A DNA stretch of 64,000 bases from 2-12-FULL-60-19 sp041483675. GTDB taxonomy: Bacteria > Desulfobacterota > Binatia > UBA9968. A program made the position numbers and the translations under genes. Every line of letters starts with the position of its first letter. The first letter of the stretch is position 1. The stretch is taken from NCBI GenBank assembly GCA_041483675.1, contig JBGPGE010000010.1:1-64000 (forward strand). Reading direction: 5' to 3'. Under the pieces are notes generated by a model that was given only the letters and a program-made list of their open reading frames with translations, searched no databases and had not been told where the DNA came from. Positions 49,127 to 56,752 of this stretch are shown piece by piece.

Positions 49127-49230
49127 CCCGCTATCCTCCTGTTTGTCCGGCTCTCAGATCGCCACTTCAAGCTTCCTGAAAGAGAGTTTCCGCCGGGCTA
49201 AGGAAAAACCAATTCGATCTTGTTTGCGGC

Positions 49231-49259
49231 TTGCAGTTTAAGCGAAATCTTCCTATAAC
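49231..49259 (+). promoter_or_regulatory. Candidate promoter of the coxSMG-like genes
   Basis: TTGCAG at 49231-49236, a 17-base spacer and TATAAC at 49254-49259. The first gene starts 72 bases later at 49331. Confidence 0.45.
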
Positions 49260-49330
49260 ATAGCGGCCAACCATTGTCACTCTGGTCGCCACGGCAGCGG
49301 CGATCGCAGAGAGAGCGGAAAGGGAGAGCG

Positions 49331-49798
49331 ATGAAGAAAAAGATTCGCATGCGCGTGAACGGCAAAAAGGTCGAGATGGAGGTCGCCACCAACCGTCTCA
49401 TGATCGACTTTCTGCGTTACGATCTTGGGCTCACGGGAACGAAGGAGGGCTGCAGCGTCGGCGTCTGCGGCGCCTGCACCGTTTTGATGGACGGAGAGAT
49501 GATCAGCTCGTGCCTTGCCCCGGCCGTGTTTGCCGACGGCCACGACCTCATCACGGTCGAGGGGCTGGCGAAAGACGGCGAGCTTCACCCGGTGCAAAAG
49601 AGCTTCATCAAATACGGCGGCTTCCAGTGCGGCATCTGCACCCCAGGCCAGGTCGTGGCGGCCAAGGCGCTGCTCGACAAAGTGCGCAAGCCCAATGAAG
49701 AGCAGGTCAAAGAGTGGATGATGGGAAATCTCTGTCGCTGCACCGGCTATTACAAGATCATCGAGTCGATTCAGAAAGCGCACCAGTTCTACAAATAG
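49331..49798 (+). CDS. coxS: CoxS-like [2Fe-2S] subunit
   Basis: 155 residues from ATG 49331 behind AGGGAGAG. The plant-type cluster is CSVGVCGACTVLMDG (Cys41, Cys46, Cys49) with Cys61. The second cluster is FQCGICTPG and LCRCTGYYK. It is the small subunit of the xanthine-dehydrogenase/CO-dehydrogenase family. It would pass electrons from a molybdenum subunit to FAD. CoxM follows after 11 bases. Confidence 0.94.
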   Translation: MKKKIRMRVNGKKVEMEVATNRLMIDFLRYDLGLTGTKEGCSVGVCGACTVLMDGEMISSCLAPAVFADGHDLITVEGLAKDGELHPVQKSFIKYGGFQCGICTPGQVVAAKALLDKVRKPNEEQVKEWMMGNLCRCTGYYKIIESIQKAHQFYK

Positions 49799-49809
49799 AG
49801 GATAGAGCC

Positions 49810-50727
49810 ATGCAACCCTTTGAATACCGCACGCCCAAGAGTCTCAAAGAAGTCCAGCAGGATCTCAAACAGTACGGAACCGATGCCAAGCTCGTCGCCG
49901 GCGGGACGGCGCTTATCATCATGATGAAGCAGCGTCTGGTGCGGCCGACTTGCCTCATCAGCCTGCGTAACGTGCGCGGGTTGAGCGCGATCGGCGAGAA
50001 AAACGGCGCGCTCAACATCGGCGGCCTCACCACGCACCGCGCCGTGGAGATCTCGCCCCTGGTCCGGCGGAAGTTGCCCGTGTTGGCCGAAACCTACCGC
50101 CATGTGGCGACCATTCGGGTGCGCAACATGGCGACCGTCGGAGGCGGTCTCGCCCACGCCGATCCCAACCAGGATCCGCCGCCGACGTTGATCGCTCTCG
50201 GCGCAAGCTTGAAAACAAGTTCCGCCGACGGCAGCAGAGTGATCCCGCTCGAAGAGTTTTTCACCGACTATTATGAGACCGTGCTGAAACCGGATGAGGT
50301 GATCACGGAGATTTCGGTTCCGCGCTTGCCGCCGAACAGCGGCGCGGCTTATCTAAAATTTTTGCCGCGCACGGCCGACGATTACGCGACCGTCTCCGCG
50401 GCGGCCGTGGTGACGCTCGACCGGTCGAAAAAAATCTTCTCCGACGTTCGCATCGCGCTGGGGAGCGTCGGCACCACGCCGATCCGCGCGCGCGATGCCG
50501 AGGCGGTATTGCGCGGGCAGCCGGTCAAAGCCGAGGCGCTCAGCGAAGCCGGCGAGAAGGCCAAGCAGGCGGTCGATCCGCTGAGCGATTTTCGCGGCTC
50601 TGCGGCCTACAAAAAAGAGATGGCGGGCGTGTTCGTCCGGCGGGCTTTGGAAAAAGCCCTGGAGGGGCTCGTCAGACTGGCGAAGGCGACGCCGAGCCGG
50701 CCGGCGGACAAAAGGAAAAATAAATGA
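49810..50727 (+). CDS. coxM: CoxM-like FAD subunit
   Basis: 305 residues from ATG 49810 behind AGAGGA. The FAD motifs are KLVAGGTALIIMMKQR and TVGGGLAHADPNQDPPPTLIALGA. The C-terminal domain has ALGSVGTTPIRA, as in CoxM. The subunit is complete. It overlaps the following gene as ATGA. No catalytic molybdenum subunit gene is in this window. Confidence 0.93.
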   Translation: MQPFEYRTPKSLKEVQQDLKQYGTDAKLVAGGTALIIMMKQRLVRPTCLISLRNVRGLSAIGEKNGALNIGGLTTHRAVEISPLVRRKLPVLAETYRHVATIRVRNMATVGGGLAHADPNQDPPPTLIALGASLKTSSADGSRVIPLEEFFTDYYETVLKPDEVITEISVPRLPPNSGAAYLKFLPRTADDYATVSAAAVVTLDRSKKIFSDVRIALGSVGTTPIRARDAEAVLRGQPVKAEALSEAGEKAKQAVDPLSDFRGSAAYKKEMAGVFVRRALEKALEGLVRLAKATPSRPADKRKNK

Positions 50728-51176
50728 AGTTCAGCCAACGGGCGGTCATTCCGGTGGCGCGCGGCCCTCTCTGGGACTTTCTCATGGACGTGCCCAAGGT
50801 GGCAAAGTCGCTCCCCGGCGTGGAAAGCGTAACGCCGATCGACGGCACGACCTATCAAGGAACGTTGAAAGTGCGCGTCGGGCCGATCTCGCTCAACTTG
50901 CAGGGGAAGATCATCGTCGAAGAGCGGGACGCGGCGAATTACAAGGCTTCGCTCAGGGCCGAGGCCAACGACCGCATGGCGGCGGGGGCCGTGAAGGGCA
51001 AGACCACCATGGAGCTTAAAGAGATCGGCCCGCAAGAGACCGAGCTGCTAATGGAGACGGAGGTAAATATTCTGGGCAAGATCGGCGAGTTCGGCCAGCC
51101 GATTATTCGGAAGAAAGCGGATCAGATGTTGCAGGAGTTTGTCCAGAACATCAAGAAACAACTAACCCAGAGTTAG
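50724..51176 (+). CDS. coxG: CoxG-like SRPBCC protein
   Basis: 150 residues. Motif VPKVAKSLPGVESV and the beta-strand series through LKVRVGPISLNLQGKIIVEERD match CoxG, a START-domain protein that in carboxydotrophs helps anchor CO dehydrogenase to the membrane. Helical C-terminus KKADQMLQEFVQNIKKQL is also typical. It overlaps CoxM by four bases and runs 15 bases into the opposite-strand acyltransferase. Confidence 0.9.
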   Translation: MKFSQRAVIPVARGPLWDFLMDVPKVAKSLPGVESVTPIDGTTYQGTLKVRVGPISLNLQGKIIVEERDAANYKASLRAEANDRMAAGAVKGKTTMELKEIGPQETELLMETEVNILGKIGEFGQPIIRKKADQMLQEFVQNIKKQLTQS

Positions 51177-51977
51177 CGGCGTGTGCTCGCTCCTCTCTTC
51201 TTTTTCCAATCCTCCGGATATCGCGTCATAGCAGGCCTGGCTCAGTTGCTTGCGGCCGGTCGAGTCGTTTTTGTAACGCGTGGTGTCGATGGGCGCGTGA
51301 ATTTTTATCGTCACCTCGATCCGCCGAAACGACAATAAGTTCCAGAAGTGGGTGGCGAAATTCATGTCGCCGTACCAGTAAAGGTTGTCCCGATTGGCGC
51401 TGGAAACGGCCTCGCCGTCGATGCGGCGGTAGCTGATGGTCAGAGGGACGAGCTCGACGCGGGCGCGCAAAGCGGCAGCGAACGGGGCGGTTTGAAAGGG
51501 CAGCAGGCGGTCACCGTTGGTGGACGTTCCCTCGGGAAACATCAAAATATTCGCTTTCTGGCCCAGCCTCCCGACGATCTGTTCTACCGCCCGAGGGATC
51601 CTGTCTTTGTGTTGCCGGTCGATGTACACCGTTCCGCACAGAACCGTCCACTGGCCGATGATGGGCCAGCTTCTCACCTCTTTCTTAGAAACGTAAATCA
51701 CCGGGAACAGGCTCCCCAACACCATGCCGTCGAGATAGCCCAGGTGGTTGCTGGTAATAAACGCGCTCCGGTGATCGACCAGGTCGCGACGGCCTTCGAG
51801 AGAAATCCGTACGCCCAGTATCGTTCTCAGAAGGGTGGTGAATTGTTGCGTGACGCGTGTGACGATCCTCCATCGCTCCGACGGACGCCACAGCGAGGCC
51901 CAGACGTGAGCAAGAGCGACCAGCAGAAAAAAAATGAGCCACAGACATACGATAGCGGCGAGTTTAACGACCTTCAT
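51162..51977 (-). CDS. 1-acyl-sn-glycerol-3-phosphate acyltransferase family protein (OlsA-like)
   Basis: 271 residues. A hydrophobic N-terminal segment (LAAIVCLWLIFFLLVALAHV) anchors it to the membrane. The HxxxxD motif is NHLGYLD (His78 to Asp83) and the FPEGTS motif is MFPEGTSTNGD. Its ATG overlaps the OlsB-like gene as ATGA. In ornithine lipid synthesis OlsA adds the second acyl chain to lyso-ornithine lipid made by OlsB. Its pairing here supports that role over phosphatidate synthesis. Confidence 0.88.
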   Translation of the reverse strand: MKVVKLAAIVCLWLIFFLLVALAHVWASLWRPSERWRIVTRVTQQFTTLLRTILGVRISLEGRRDLVDHRSAFITSNHLGYLDGMVLGSLFPVIYVSKKEVRSWPIIGQWTVLCGTVYIDRQHKDRIPRAVEQIVGRLGQKANILMFPEGTSTNGDRLLPFQTAPFAAALRARVELVPLTISYRRIDGEAVSSANRDNLYWYGDMNFATHFWNLLSFRRIEVTIKIHAPIDTTRYKNDSTGRKQLSQACYDAISGGLEKEERSEHTPLTLG

Positions 51978-52729
51978 GTTGTCCTTGGGAGCGAAAGGCC
52001 GAATCGCTTGAGAAATTCATCGCTCGCCCGAGCGGTGTCTAATAGCAGAAAGAGGTCGGTCGTGCCGAATTCAAGGTCCAGGGCCGGAGGGCCGCAGACC
52101 AACGACCCCACGCGCAGGTATCCTTTGATGAGACTCGGCAGGCGCACGAACAGCGCCTCTTTGTCTTTGATGGCCGCGTTTTCGTCCAGGCCGGCGAACG
52201 CCTTCTGCGGCAGAGGTTGCACGCGAAGGTCGTCGGGCGCGTAGTAGTCTTGCTTGAGCAAAGAAAAAAGCGGGCTGACTTCGCGCGGCTCGGTCGTCAA
52301 GATGCTGCCGCAGCCGAAAAGATAGCGAACCCGATGGGTCTTCACATATCCCGCAATGGCTTGCCACATGAGGGGGATCAGTCCTCGATCGCGATAGTCC
52401 TTGTGGGCGCAGGAACGGCCGAGCTCTAACAGCTCTCCGTCGACTTTTTTGATCTTCTCTAGATTGAACTCCCTTTCGGAGTAAAAGCCGAAGTTTTTTC
52501 GCGCGGCCGAGCCGAGCATCAATCGATAGGTTCCGACCACGTTTCCGGTTTCGCCCTCCCGCACGATGAGGTGGTCGCAGATGGGATCGAAGTCGTCGAT
52601 GTCCAGCCCGCGCGCGTAGGAGGACTTGAGCCCCTTGTTCATCTCCAGATTGAACACTTCAAACCTGAGTCTCTGGGCTTGACGGATGTCGTCCGGATCG
52701 CGGGTGATCTTTGTCTCAAATTCGCTCAT
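51974..52729 (-). CDS. OlsB-like GNAT acyltransferase
   Basis: 251 residues. RLRFEVFNLEMNKGL and FDPICDHLIVREGETGNVVGTYRLML match the first domain of the ornithine N-acyltransferase/hemolysin-like family. LLELGRSCAHKDYRDRGLIPLMWQAI holds the acyl-donor-site residues. It would transfer a 3-hydroxyacyl chain from ACP to ornithine or a related amine. It is followed, with overlap, by the OlsA-like gene. Confidence 0.85.
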   Translation of the reverse strand: MSEFETKITRDPDDIRQAQRLRFEVFNLEMNKGLKSSYARGLDIDDFDPICDHLIVREGETGNVVGTYRLMLGSAARKNFGFYSEREFNLEKIKKVDGELLELGRSCAHKDYRDRGLIPLMWQAIAGYVKTHRVRYLFGCGSILTTEPREVSPLFSLLKQDYYAPDDLRVQPLPQKAFAGLDENAAIKDKEALFVRLPSLIKGYLRVGSLVCGPPALDLEFGTTDLFLLLDTARASDEFLKRFGLSLPRTT

Positions 52730-52733
52730 GTGA

Positions 52734-53495
52734 TCAACGGTGGCGCCAGCGGGGTTTTCGCTTTTCCAGAAAGGCCTGAACGCCTTCTTCCACGTCCTCG
52801 GTTTTTAACAGTTCGCCTAGATAAAGCTCCTCGGATCGCCGGAGCGCCTCAGGGAAGTCTTTGGCGGAGATTTCTCTCAGTCCCTTGAGCGCGATGCGTA
52901 GGACAGCGCGGCTTTTTCCTTTGAGATCGTCCAACAGCGCCTCGACGATCTGGTTCAACTCCGACGCCGGCGCGACCCGGTTCACCAATCCCATCGCCAG
53001 CGCCTCCTGGGCGGAAATCCGCCTGCCGGTGAGAATAAGCTCCGCCGCCCGGTGGTACCCGATCTGCGACGGGAAGCGGGCGAGGGCGACCGGAGGATAG
53101 CAGCCGACGTGAATCTCCGGCGTCGCAAAAACGCTTTCCTCCGAAGCCAAAATAAGATCGCATGAGCTTGCCAGCTCAAAGCCCCCGCCAAGACAGGCGC
53201 CTTGAACAATCGCGACGGTGACTTGCGGGAGAGCGAGGAGGGTCCGGATCGCGCCGTGGACGGCCTCCAACATATCGGGAACTTTCTCCCGGGTGTGGTC
53301 CTTCACGTCGACGCCGGCGGAGAAGGCCCGGTCGCCCGCGCCCCGGATCATTACAACGTCGATCTGGTCGTCTCCTGCCAACGAATCTAAACTCTCTTGC
53401 AGCTGCTTCAACGTCACCAAGTCGAGGACATTCAGGGGAGGGCGATCGACCGTCAACCATGCGGTCCGGTCTCTTCGATCGAGCAAGAGGCTCAT
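52734..53495 (-). CDS. Enoyl-CoA hydratase/isomerase family protein, second
   Basis: 253 residues from ATG 53495, with no clear ribosome site; a longer frame to 53618 has no conserved sequence and reaches into repeats. GDRAFSAGVDVKDHT and VAIVQGACLGGGFELASSCDLILAS are the oxyanion-hole motifs. The Glu of FATPEIHVGCYPPVA keeps one catalytic acidic residue. It lies four bases before the OlsB-like gene, an unusual partner for lipid genes. Confidence 0.88.
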   Translation of the reverse strand: MSLLLDRRDRTAWLTVDRPPLNVLDLVTLKQLQESLDSLAGDDQIDVVMIRGAGDRAFSAGVDVKDHTREKVPDMLEAVHGAIRTLLALPQVTVAIVQGACLGGGFELASSCDLILASEESVFATPEIHVGCYPPVALARFPSQIGYHRAAELILTGRRISAQEALAMGLVNRVAPASELNQIVEALLDDLKGKSRAVLRIALKGLREISAKDFPEALRRSEELYLGELLKTEDVEEGVQAFLEKRKPRWRHR

Positions 53496-53586
53496 TCTGC
53501 CGTCGGGAGGCCGTTTTTTGGTCTCTGCGTCACAGTTTCCCAGCTCGTGGCTTCCGGTATGCGGTGTCCACCATGCAGGACGTCCA

Positions 53587-53768
53587 TTTTTGATTCTGCT
53601 GAAAAACCCTCCGTTCATCCTTCGACCCTTCGACTCTGCTCAGGGTGGTGAGCCTGTCGAACCAGAACCTCAGGACGAACGTAGGGGCGGTTGAAATCAT
53701 TGGAGATTTCCCGTTCATGCTGAGCCTAGTCGAAGCATTCGTAGGGTTTTTCAGCAGAATCCATTTTT
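53587..53768. repeat. MITE-like element with 19-base terminal inverted repeats
   Basis: GATTCTGCTGAAAAACCCT (53592-53610) is perfectly inverted at 53743-53761, and both ends continue into T-rich tails. The interior holds CCGTTCAT twice and several copies of the TGAGCNNNGTCGAAG motif (53628-53642 minus, 53721-53735 plus, plus a variant at 53648-53662). No open frame is present. It may be a non-autonomous mobile element. Confidence 0.7.
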
Positions 53769-53817
53769 AAACTAGGAAGGCGATTTTTACAAGAGAGGCC
53801 GCAAAGGTTTGTGCAGT

Positions 53818-53847
53818 TTGACAAACGGGCTCGGAAAGCATTACACT
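53818..53847 (+). promoter_or_regulatory. Sigma-70-like promoter for the OmpA-family gene
   Basis: A perfect TTGACA at 53818-53823, an 18-base spacer and TACACT at 53842-53847. Transcription near 53854 leaves a short leader that carries AAGGAGGG. Confidence 0.65.
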
Positions 53848-53882
53848 AAAACACCTTTTTGTTAAACCGTAAGGAGGGTGTT

Positions 53883-54647
53883 ATGAAAAGACCACGCGGG
53901 TTGATCGCTCTGATGGTCTTATGGCTTGCGCTCTTCGGCATGCCCTGGAAGGCGCTGGCGGGCCCGGATGACTACGACGACAGCCAGTCTCACCCGCTTA
54001 GAGTTCTGGCCTACGCCGTTTACCCTGCGGCCTTGGTCGCAGAATGGTTTATCTTCCGACCGATCCACTTTCTGGTCGGCGCCACCAAACCGCAGGAGTA
54101 TGTCTTCGGCCATAAGCCCCATCCTCCGCTGTTGGCCGATCCCCAGCCCGATCACAACTACGGCATGAGCACGCCGCCGCTGACCCAGGCGCCGGAGAAA
54201 CCGAGGATCGTTCAGGCTCCGGCTCCGGTCTCGGAGAGGGTCACGGTCAAGGAGGTGCCGGTCATTAAGACGGTATACCAGGAAGTGGAGAAGATCGTGG
54301 AGGTCGAGAAGGTCGTCTTCCCGGATATCGCATTTCGCTCCAACTCTACGGACTTGACCGATCTCGGCAAGGGCAAGGCCTATCTGGTCGCGCAAAAGCT
54401 GAAGGAAAGTTCCGATGTCGTCGTCACGATCGACGGCCATGCCGACATGGTCGGCAGCGACGACTATAACCAAAAACTCGCGCTCCGGCGCGCGCAGAGA
54501 GTGATGGCGGAGCTGACTCAGCTGGGGGTCGATGCCAACCGGCTTTCGGTTGCCAGTTTCGGCGAGTCCAAGCCGCTGATCGACCAGCAAACCCCCTGGG
54601 CACATGCGGTCAATCGACGCGTGGAGTTTCGAGTGACGGCTCGTTAA
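53883..54647 (+). CDS. OmpA-family outer-membrane or peptidoglycan-binding protein
   Basis: 254 residues from ATG 53883, GGAGGG upstream. A signal peptide (GLIALMVLWLALFGMPWKALA) is followed by a region with histidines and prolines, then a Val-Glu-rich stretch (VYQEVEKIVEVEKVVF). The OmpA C-terminal domain has IAFRSNSTDLTDLGKGK, VTIDGHADMVGSDDYNQKLALRRAQ, and ends AVNRRVEFRV, with the Asp and Arg that bind diaminopimelate. It would tether the outer membrane to peptidoglycan. It has its own promoter and terminator. Confidence 0.9.
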   Translation: MKRPRGLIALMVLWLALFGMPWKALAGPDDYDDSQSHPLRVLAYAVYPAALVAEWFIFRPIHFLVGATKPQEYVFGHKPHPPLLADPQPDHNYGMSTPPLTQAPEKPRIVQAPAPVSERVTVKEVPVIKTVYQEVEKIVEVEKVVFPDIAFRSNSTDLTDLGKGKAYLVAQKLKESSDVVVTIDGHADMVGSDDYNQKLALRRAQRVMAELTQLGVDANRLSVASFGESKPLIDQQTPWAHAVNRRVEFRVTAR

Positions 54648-54671
54648 CTATCAACTGGTTTATCCTATCAA

Positions 54672-54705
54672 GGCCCAGTCCGGCGTTCCGGCTGGGCCTT
54701 TTTTT
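54672..54705 (+). terminator. Rho-independent terminator after the OmpA-family gene
   Basis: GGCCCAGTCCGG, 4-base loop, CCGGCTGGGCC and seven T. Eleven base pairs with one bulge. Confidence 0.88.
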
Positions 54706-54726
54706 CGCCTGTTATTCGATCCAGCC

Positions 54727-55335
54727 ATGGCCTACCAACCGAAGGATTCCTTCTACCGCAAGGCCAAGAGAGAGGGATACCGCTCCCGCGCGGCCTACAA
54801 GTTGTTGGAGCTCAATCAGCGTTTTCGCGTTATCAAGTCCGGAGATCGCGTGGTGGATCTTGGCGCGGCCCCGGGCGGATGGCTCCAGGTCGCCGCTGAA
54901 TTGGCGGGACCGAAGGGCAAGGTGGTGGGCGTGGACCTCCAGCCGATCACGCCCTTCCGCGAGCCGAATCTGATCGTACTGCAGGGCGACATTACGACTG
55001 AAGAATGCATCGGGAAAATCCGGGAAGCATTGGCTGCGCCGGCGAACTGCGTCCTGTCGGACGTATCGCCGCGCCTGACCGGGATTCGCGACGCCGATAT
55101 CAGCCGGTCGATCGAGCTGGCTCGAATGGCGCTCAACGCGGCCTCCGATCTGCTCGTGCCCGGGGGCAATTTTCTCGTGAAGGTTTTTATGAGCGAAGAG
55201 TTGGGCGCATTGTCCGCCGAGATCAAGGAGCGATTCCGGTCGGTTGATCGCACGCGCCCGGAGGCGACGCGCAAAGGATCCTCGGAGATTTACCTCTGTG
55301 CAAGAGGCTATCGCGGAGCTCAGGCTGGGCGGTGA
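54727..55335 (+). CDS. rlmE: 23S rRNA 2'-O-methyltransferase RlmE (FtsJ)
   Basis: 202 residues. KRAxxGxRSRAAYKLLELN-type start (REGYRSRAAYKLLELN), SAM site VVDLGAAPGGWLQVA and the catalytic K-D-K-E tetrad: Lys in RAAYKLL, Asp in LSDVSPRLTG, Lys in FLVKVFMSEE and Glu in SSEIYLCARGY. Length is normal. The usual SDMAPN is SDVSPR here. It methylates U2552 in helix 92 in E. coli and similar roles are expected. Confidence 0.93.
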   Translation: MAYQPKDSFYRKAKREGYRSRAAYKLLELNQRFRVIKSGDRVVDLGAAPGGWLQVAAELAGPKGKVVGVDLQPITPFREPNLIVLQGDITTEECIGKIREALAAPANCVLSDVSPRLTGIRDADISRSIELARMALNAASDLLVPGGNFLVKVFMSEELGALSAEIKERFRSVDRTRPEATRKGSSEIYLCARGYRGAQAGR

Positions 55336-55355
55336 CGAAGGCGCCTTGTTAAATC

Positions 55356-55455
55356 CGTGCTCGTGCTCGTGATCGCGACTCGTGCTCGGGCCGAAAGAAC
55401 ACGAACACGGGCACGAAGCCCGGAAAGGCAGCTTCGAAGTTGCACGAACACGAAA
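55356..55455. repeat. CGTGCTCGTG / CACGAACACG inverted repeat
   Basis: CGTGCTCGTGCTCGTGATCG and CGTGCTCGGG are mirrored by GAACACGAACACGGGCACGA and GCACGAACACGAA. It lies between convergent rlmE and the MFS gene and can form a hairpin. Confidence 0.6.
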
Positions 55456-55480
55456 TCCGCGCGCCTTGCGCCTCCATCCC

Positions 55481-56752
55481 TTATTTGACCAACGCCTTTT
55501 CCAACTCCTTCGTCCGTGAGAGGCGCTCCTTCGCCCGCCCACGATGGTAGATCATTGCGCCGGCTGAGAGCGCGCAGATCGCGCCGGAGAGGGTAACGGC
55601 CCAAGGGGTCCCCGTCACGGAAGCGACGCTGCCGATGAACAGCGTTCCAAGCGACCAAAGACCTTTGTCCATAAAGAGGAGACTGAGCGTGCGTCCCAGA
55701 AGGTGGTGTGGGGTTTCCATCTGGATGGTGGCGTTGGCCGTGGCGCGGAGCGCGATGTGGCTGGCGCCGACCATCAGCAGGCAGAGGACGGAGACGAGCA
55801 TCGAGCGCGAGAAGGAGAACAGTATCAAGAAGAAGGCGAAAGCAAAAACCCCGGCCGTCGTAACGTCGCTACGCCTGCGGATATTGCCCGAGGAGGCGAG
55901 CAGGAGCGCCGCAACGACCGCACCCAATCCGGGCGCCGCCACGAGAAAGCCAAAGCCGGCGGGGCCGACGTGCAGGACGTCGCTTGCGAAGACCGGGAGA
56001 AAGCGCGAGTACGGAGAGCCGACGAGCGCGACCACATACATGAGAAAAAAAGCGCCAAAGACTTCCCGGTTGCTCCTGACATAGTCGTAGCCCTCGATGA
56101 CCTCCTGCCAAAACTTTCCCTCCCGCTCTTCCCGGCGCCAGGCCGGCAGTTCCATCATGACCAGCGAAATGATGATCGCGAAGAAGCTCACGGCGTTGAC
56201 GAACAGGCAGCCGGCTACTCCGATCACGCTGATCAGCACCCCGGCCAAAGAGGGACCCACGAGCTTGCTCAGATTCACCACCGAGGAGTTGAGCGCGATG
56301 GCGTTCATCAATTCGTCGCGCGGGACGAGCGCGTTGATTAGCGACTGGCGCGCGGTCTGGTTCAGGCTATTAACCGTTCCGAGAAACAACACGAGAACGA
56401 CGACATGCCAGAACTGAATAAGATCGAAATAGACGAGAGCCCAAAACGCGACGGCCTGGAGCATGGCGAGAACCTGGGTGATAAGCAACAGCCGGCGGCG
56501 GTCGAGGCGATCGACCATCGCGCCGCCGATGGCGCTTAGGAACAGGCGCGGAACCGACTGGCAAAAACCGATGAGGCCGAGGAGAAAAGGGGAGTTGGTC
56601 ATGGTCCAGACCAGCCAGCTCTGGGCCATCGCCTGCATGAAATCTCCCGTGTGGGAAAAAACGGTGCCGATGAACAGCAGGCGGTAGTTGCGAAAACGGA
56701 GCGAGCTTAAGGTCTGGGAAAAACGGGAGCGTGGCCGGTCGGTGTCCGCCAT
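55481..56752 (-). CDS. MFS transporter (EntS/MFS_3-like)
   Basis: 423 residues with twelve likely membrane segments. Motif A appears as LSAIGGAMVDRLDRRRLL, and the first segment has FRNYRLLFIGTVFSHTGDFMQAMAQSWLV. The C-terminal tail is charged. It resembles siderophore or drug exporters. The ATG overlaps the glmS stop by one base (TAATG), so it is co-transcribed with glmU and glmS. Export of a cell-wall related or toxic metabolite is possible. Confidence 0.9.
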   Translation of the reverse strand: MADTDRPRSRFSQTLSSLRFRNYRLLFIGTVFSHTGDFMQAMAQSWLVWTMTNSPFLLGLIGFCQSVPRLFLSAIGGAMVDRLDRRRLLLITQVLAMLQAVAFWALVYFDLIQFWHVVVLVLFLGTVNSLNQTARQSLINALVPRDELMNAIALNSSVVNLSKLVGPSLAGVLISVIGVAGCLFVNAVSFFAIIISLVMMELPAWRREEREGKFWQEVIEGYDYVRSNREVFGAFFLMYVVALVGSPYSRFLPVFASDVLHVGPAGFGFLVAAPGLGAVVAALLLASSGNIRRRSDVTTAGVFAFAFFLILFSFSRSMLVSVLCLLMVGASHIALRATANATIQMETPHHLLGRTLSLLFMDKGLWSLGTLFIGSVASVTGTPWAVTLSGAICALSAGAMIYHRGRAKERLSRTKELEKALVK

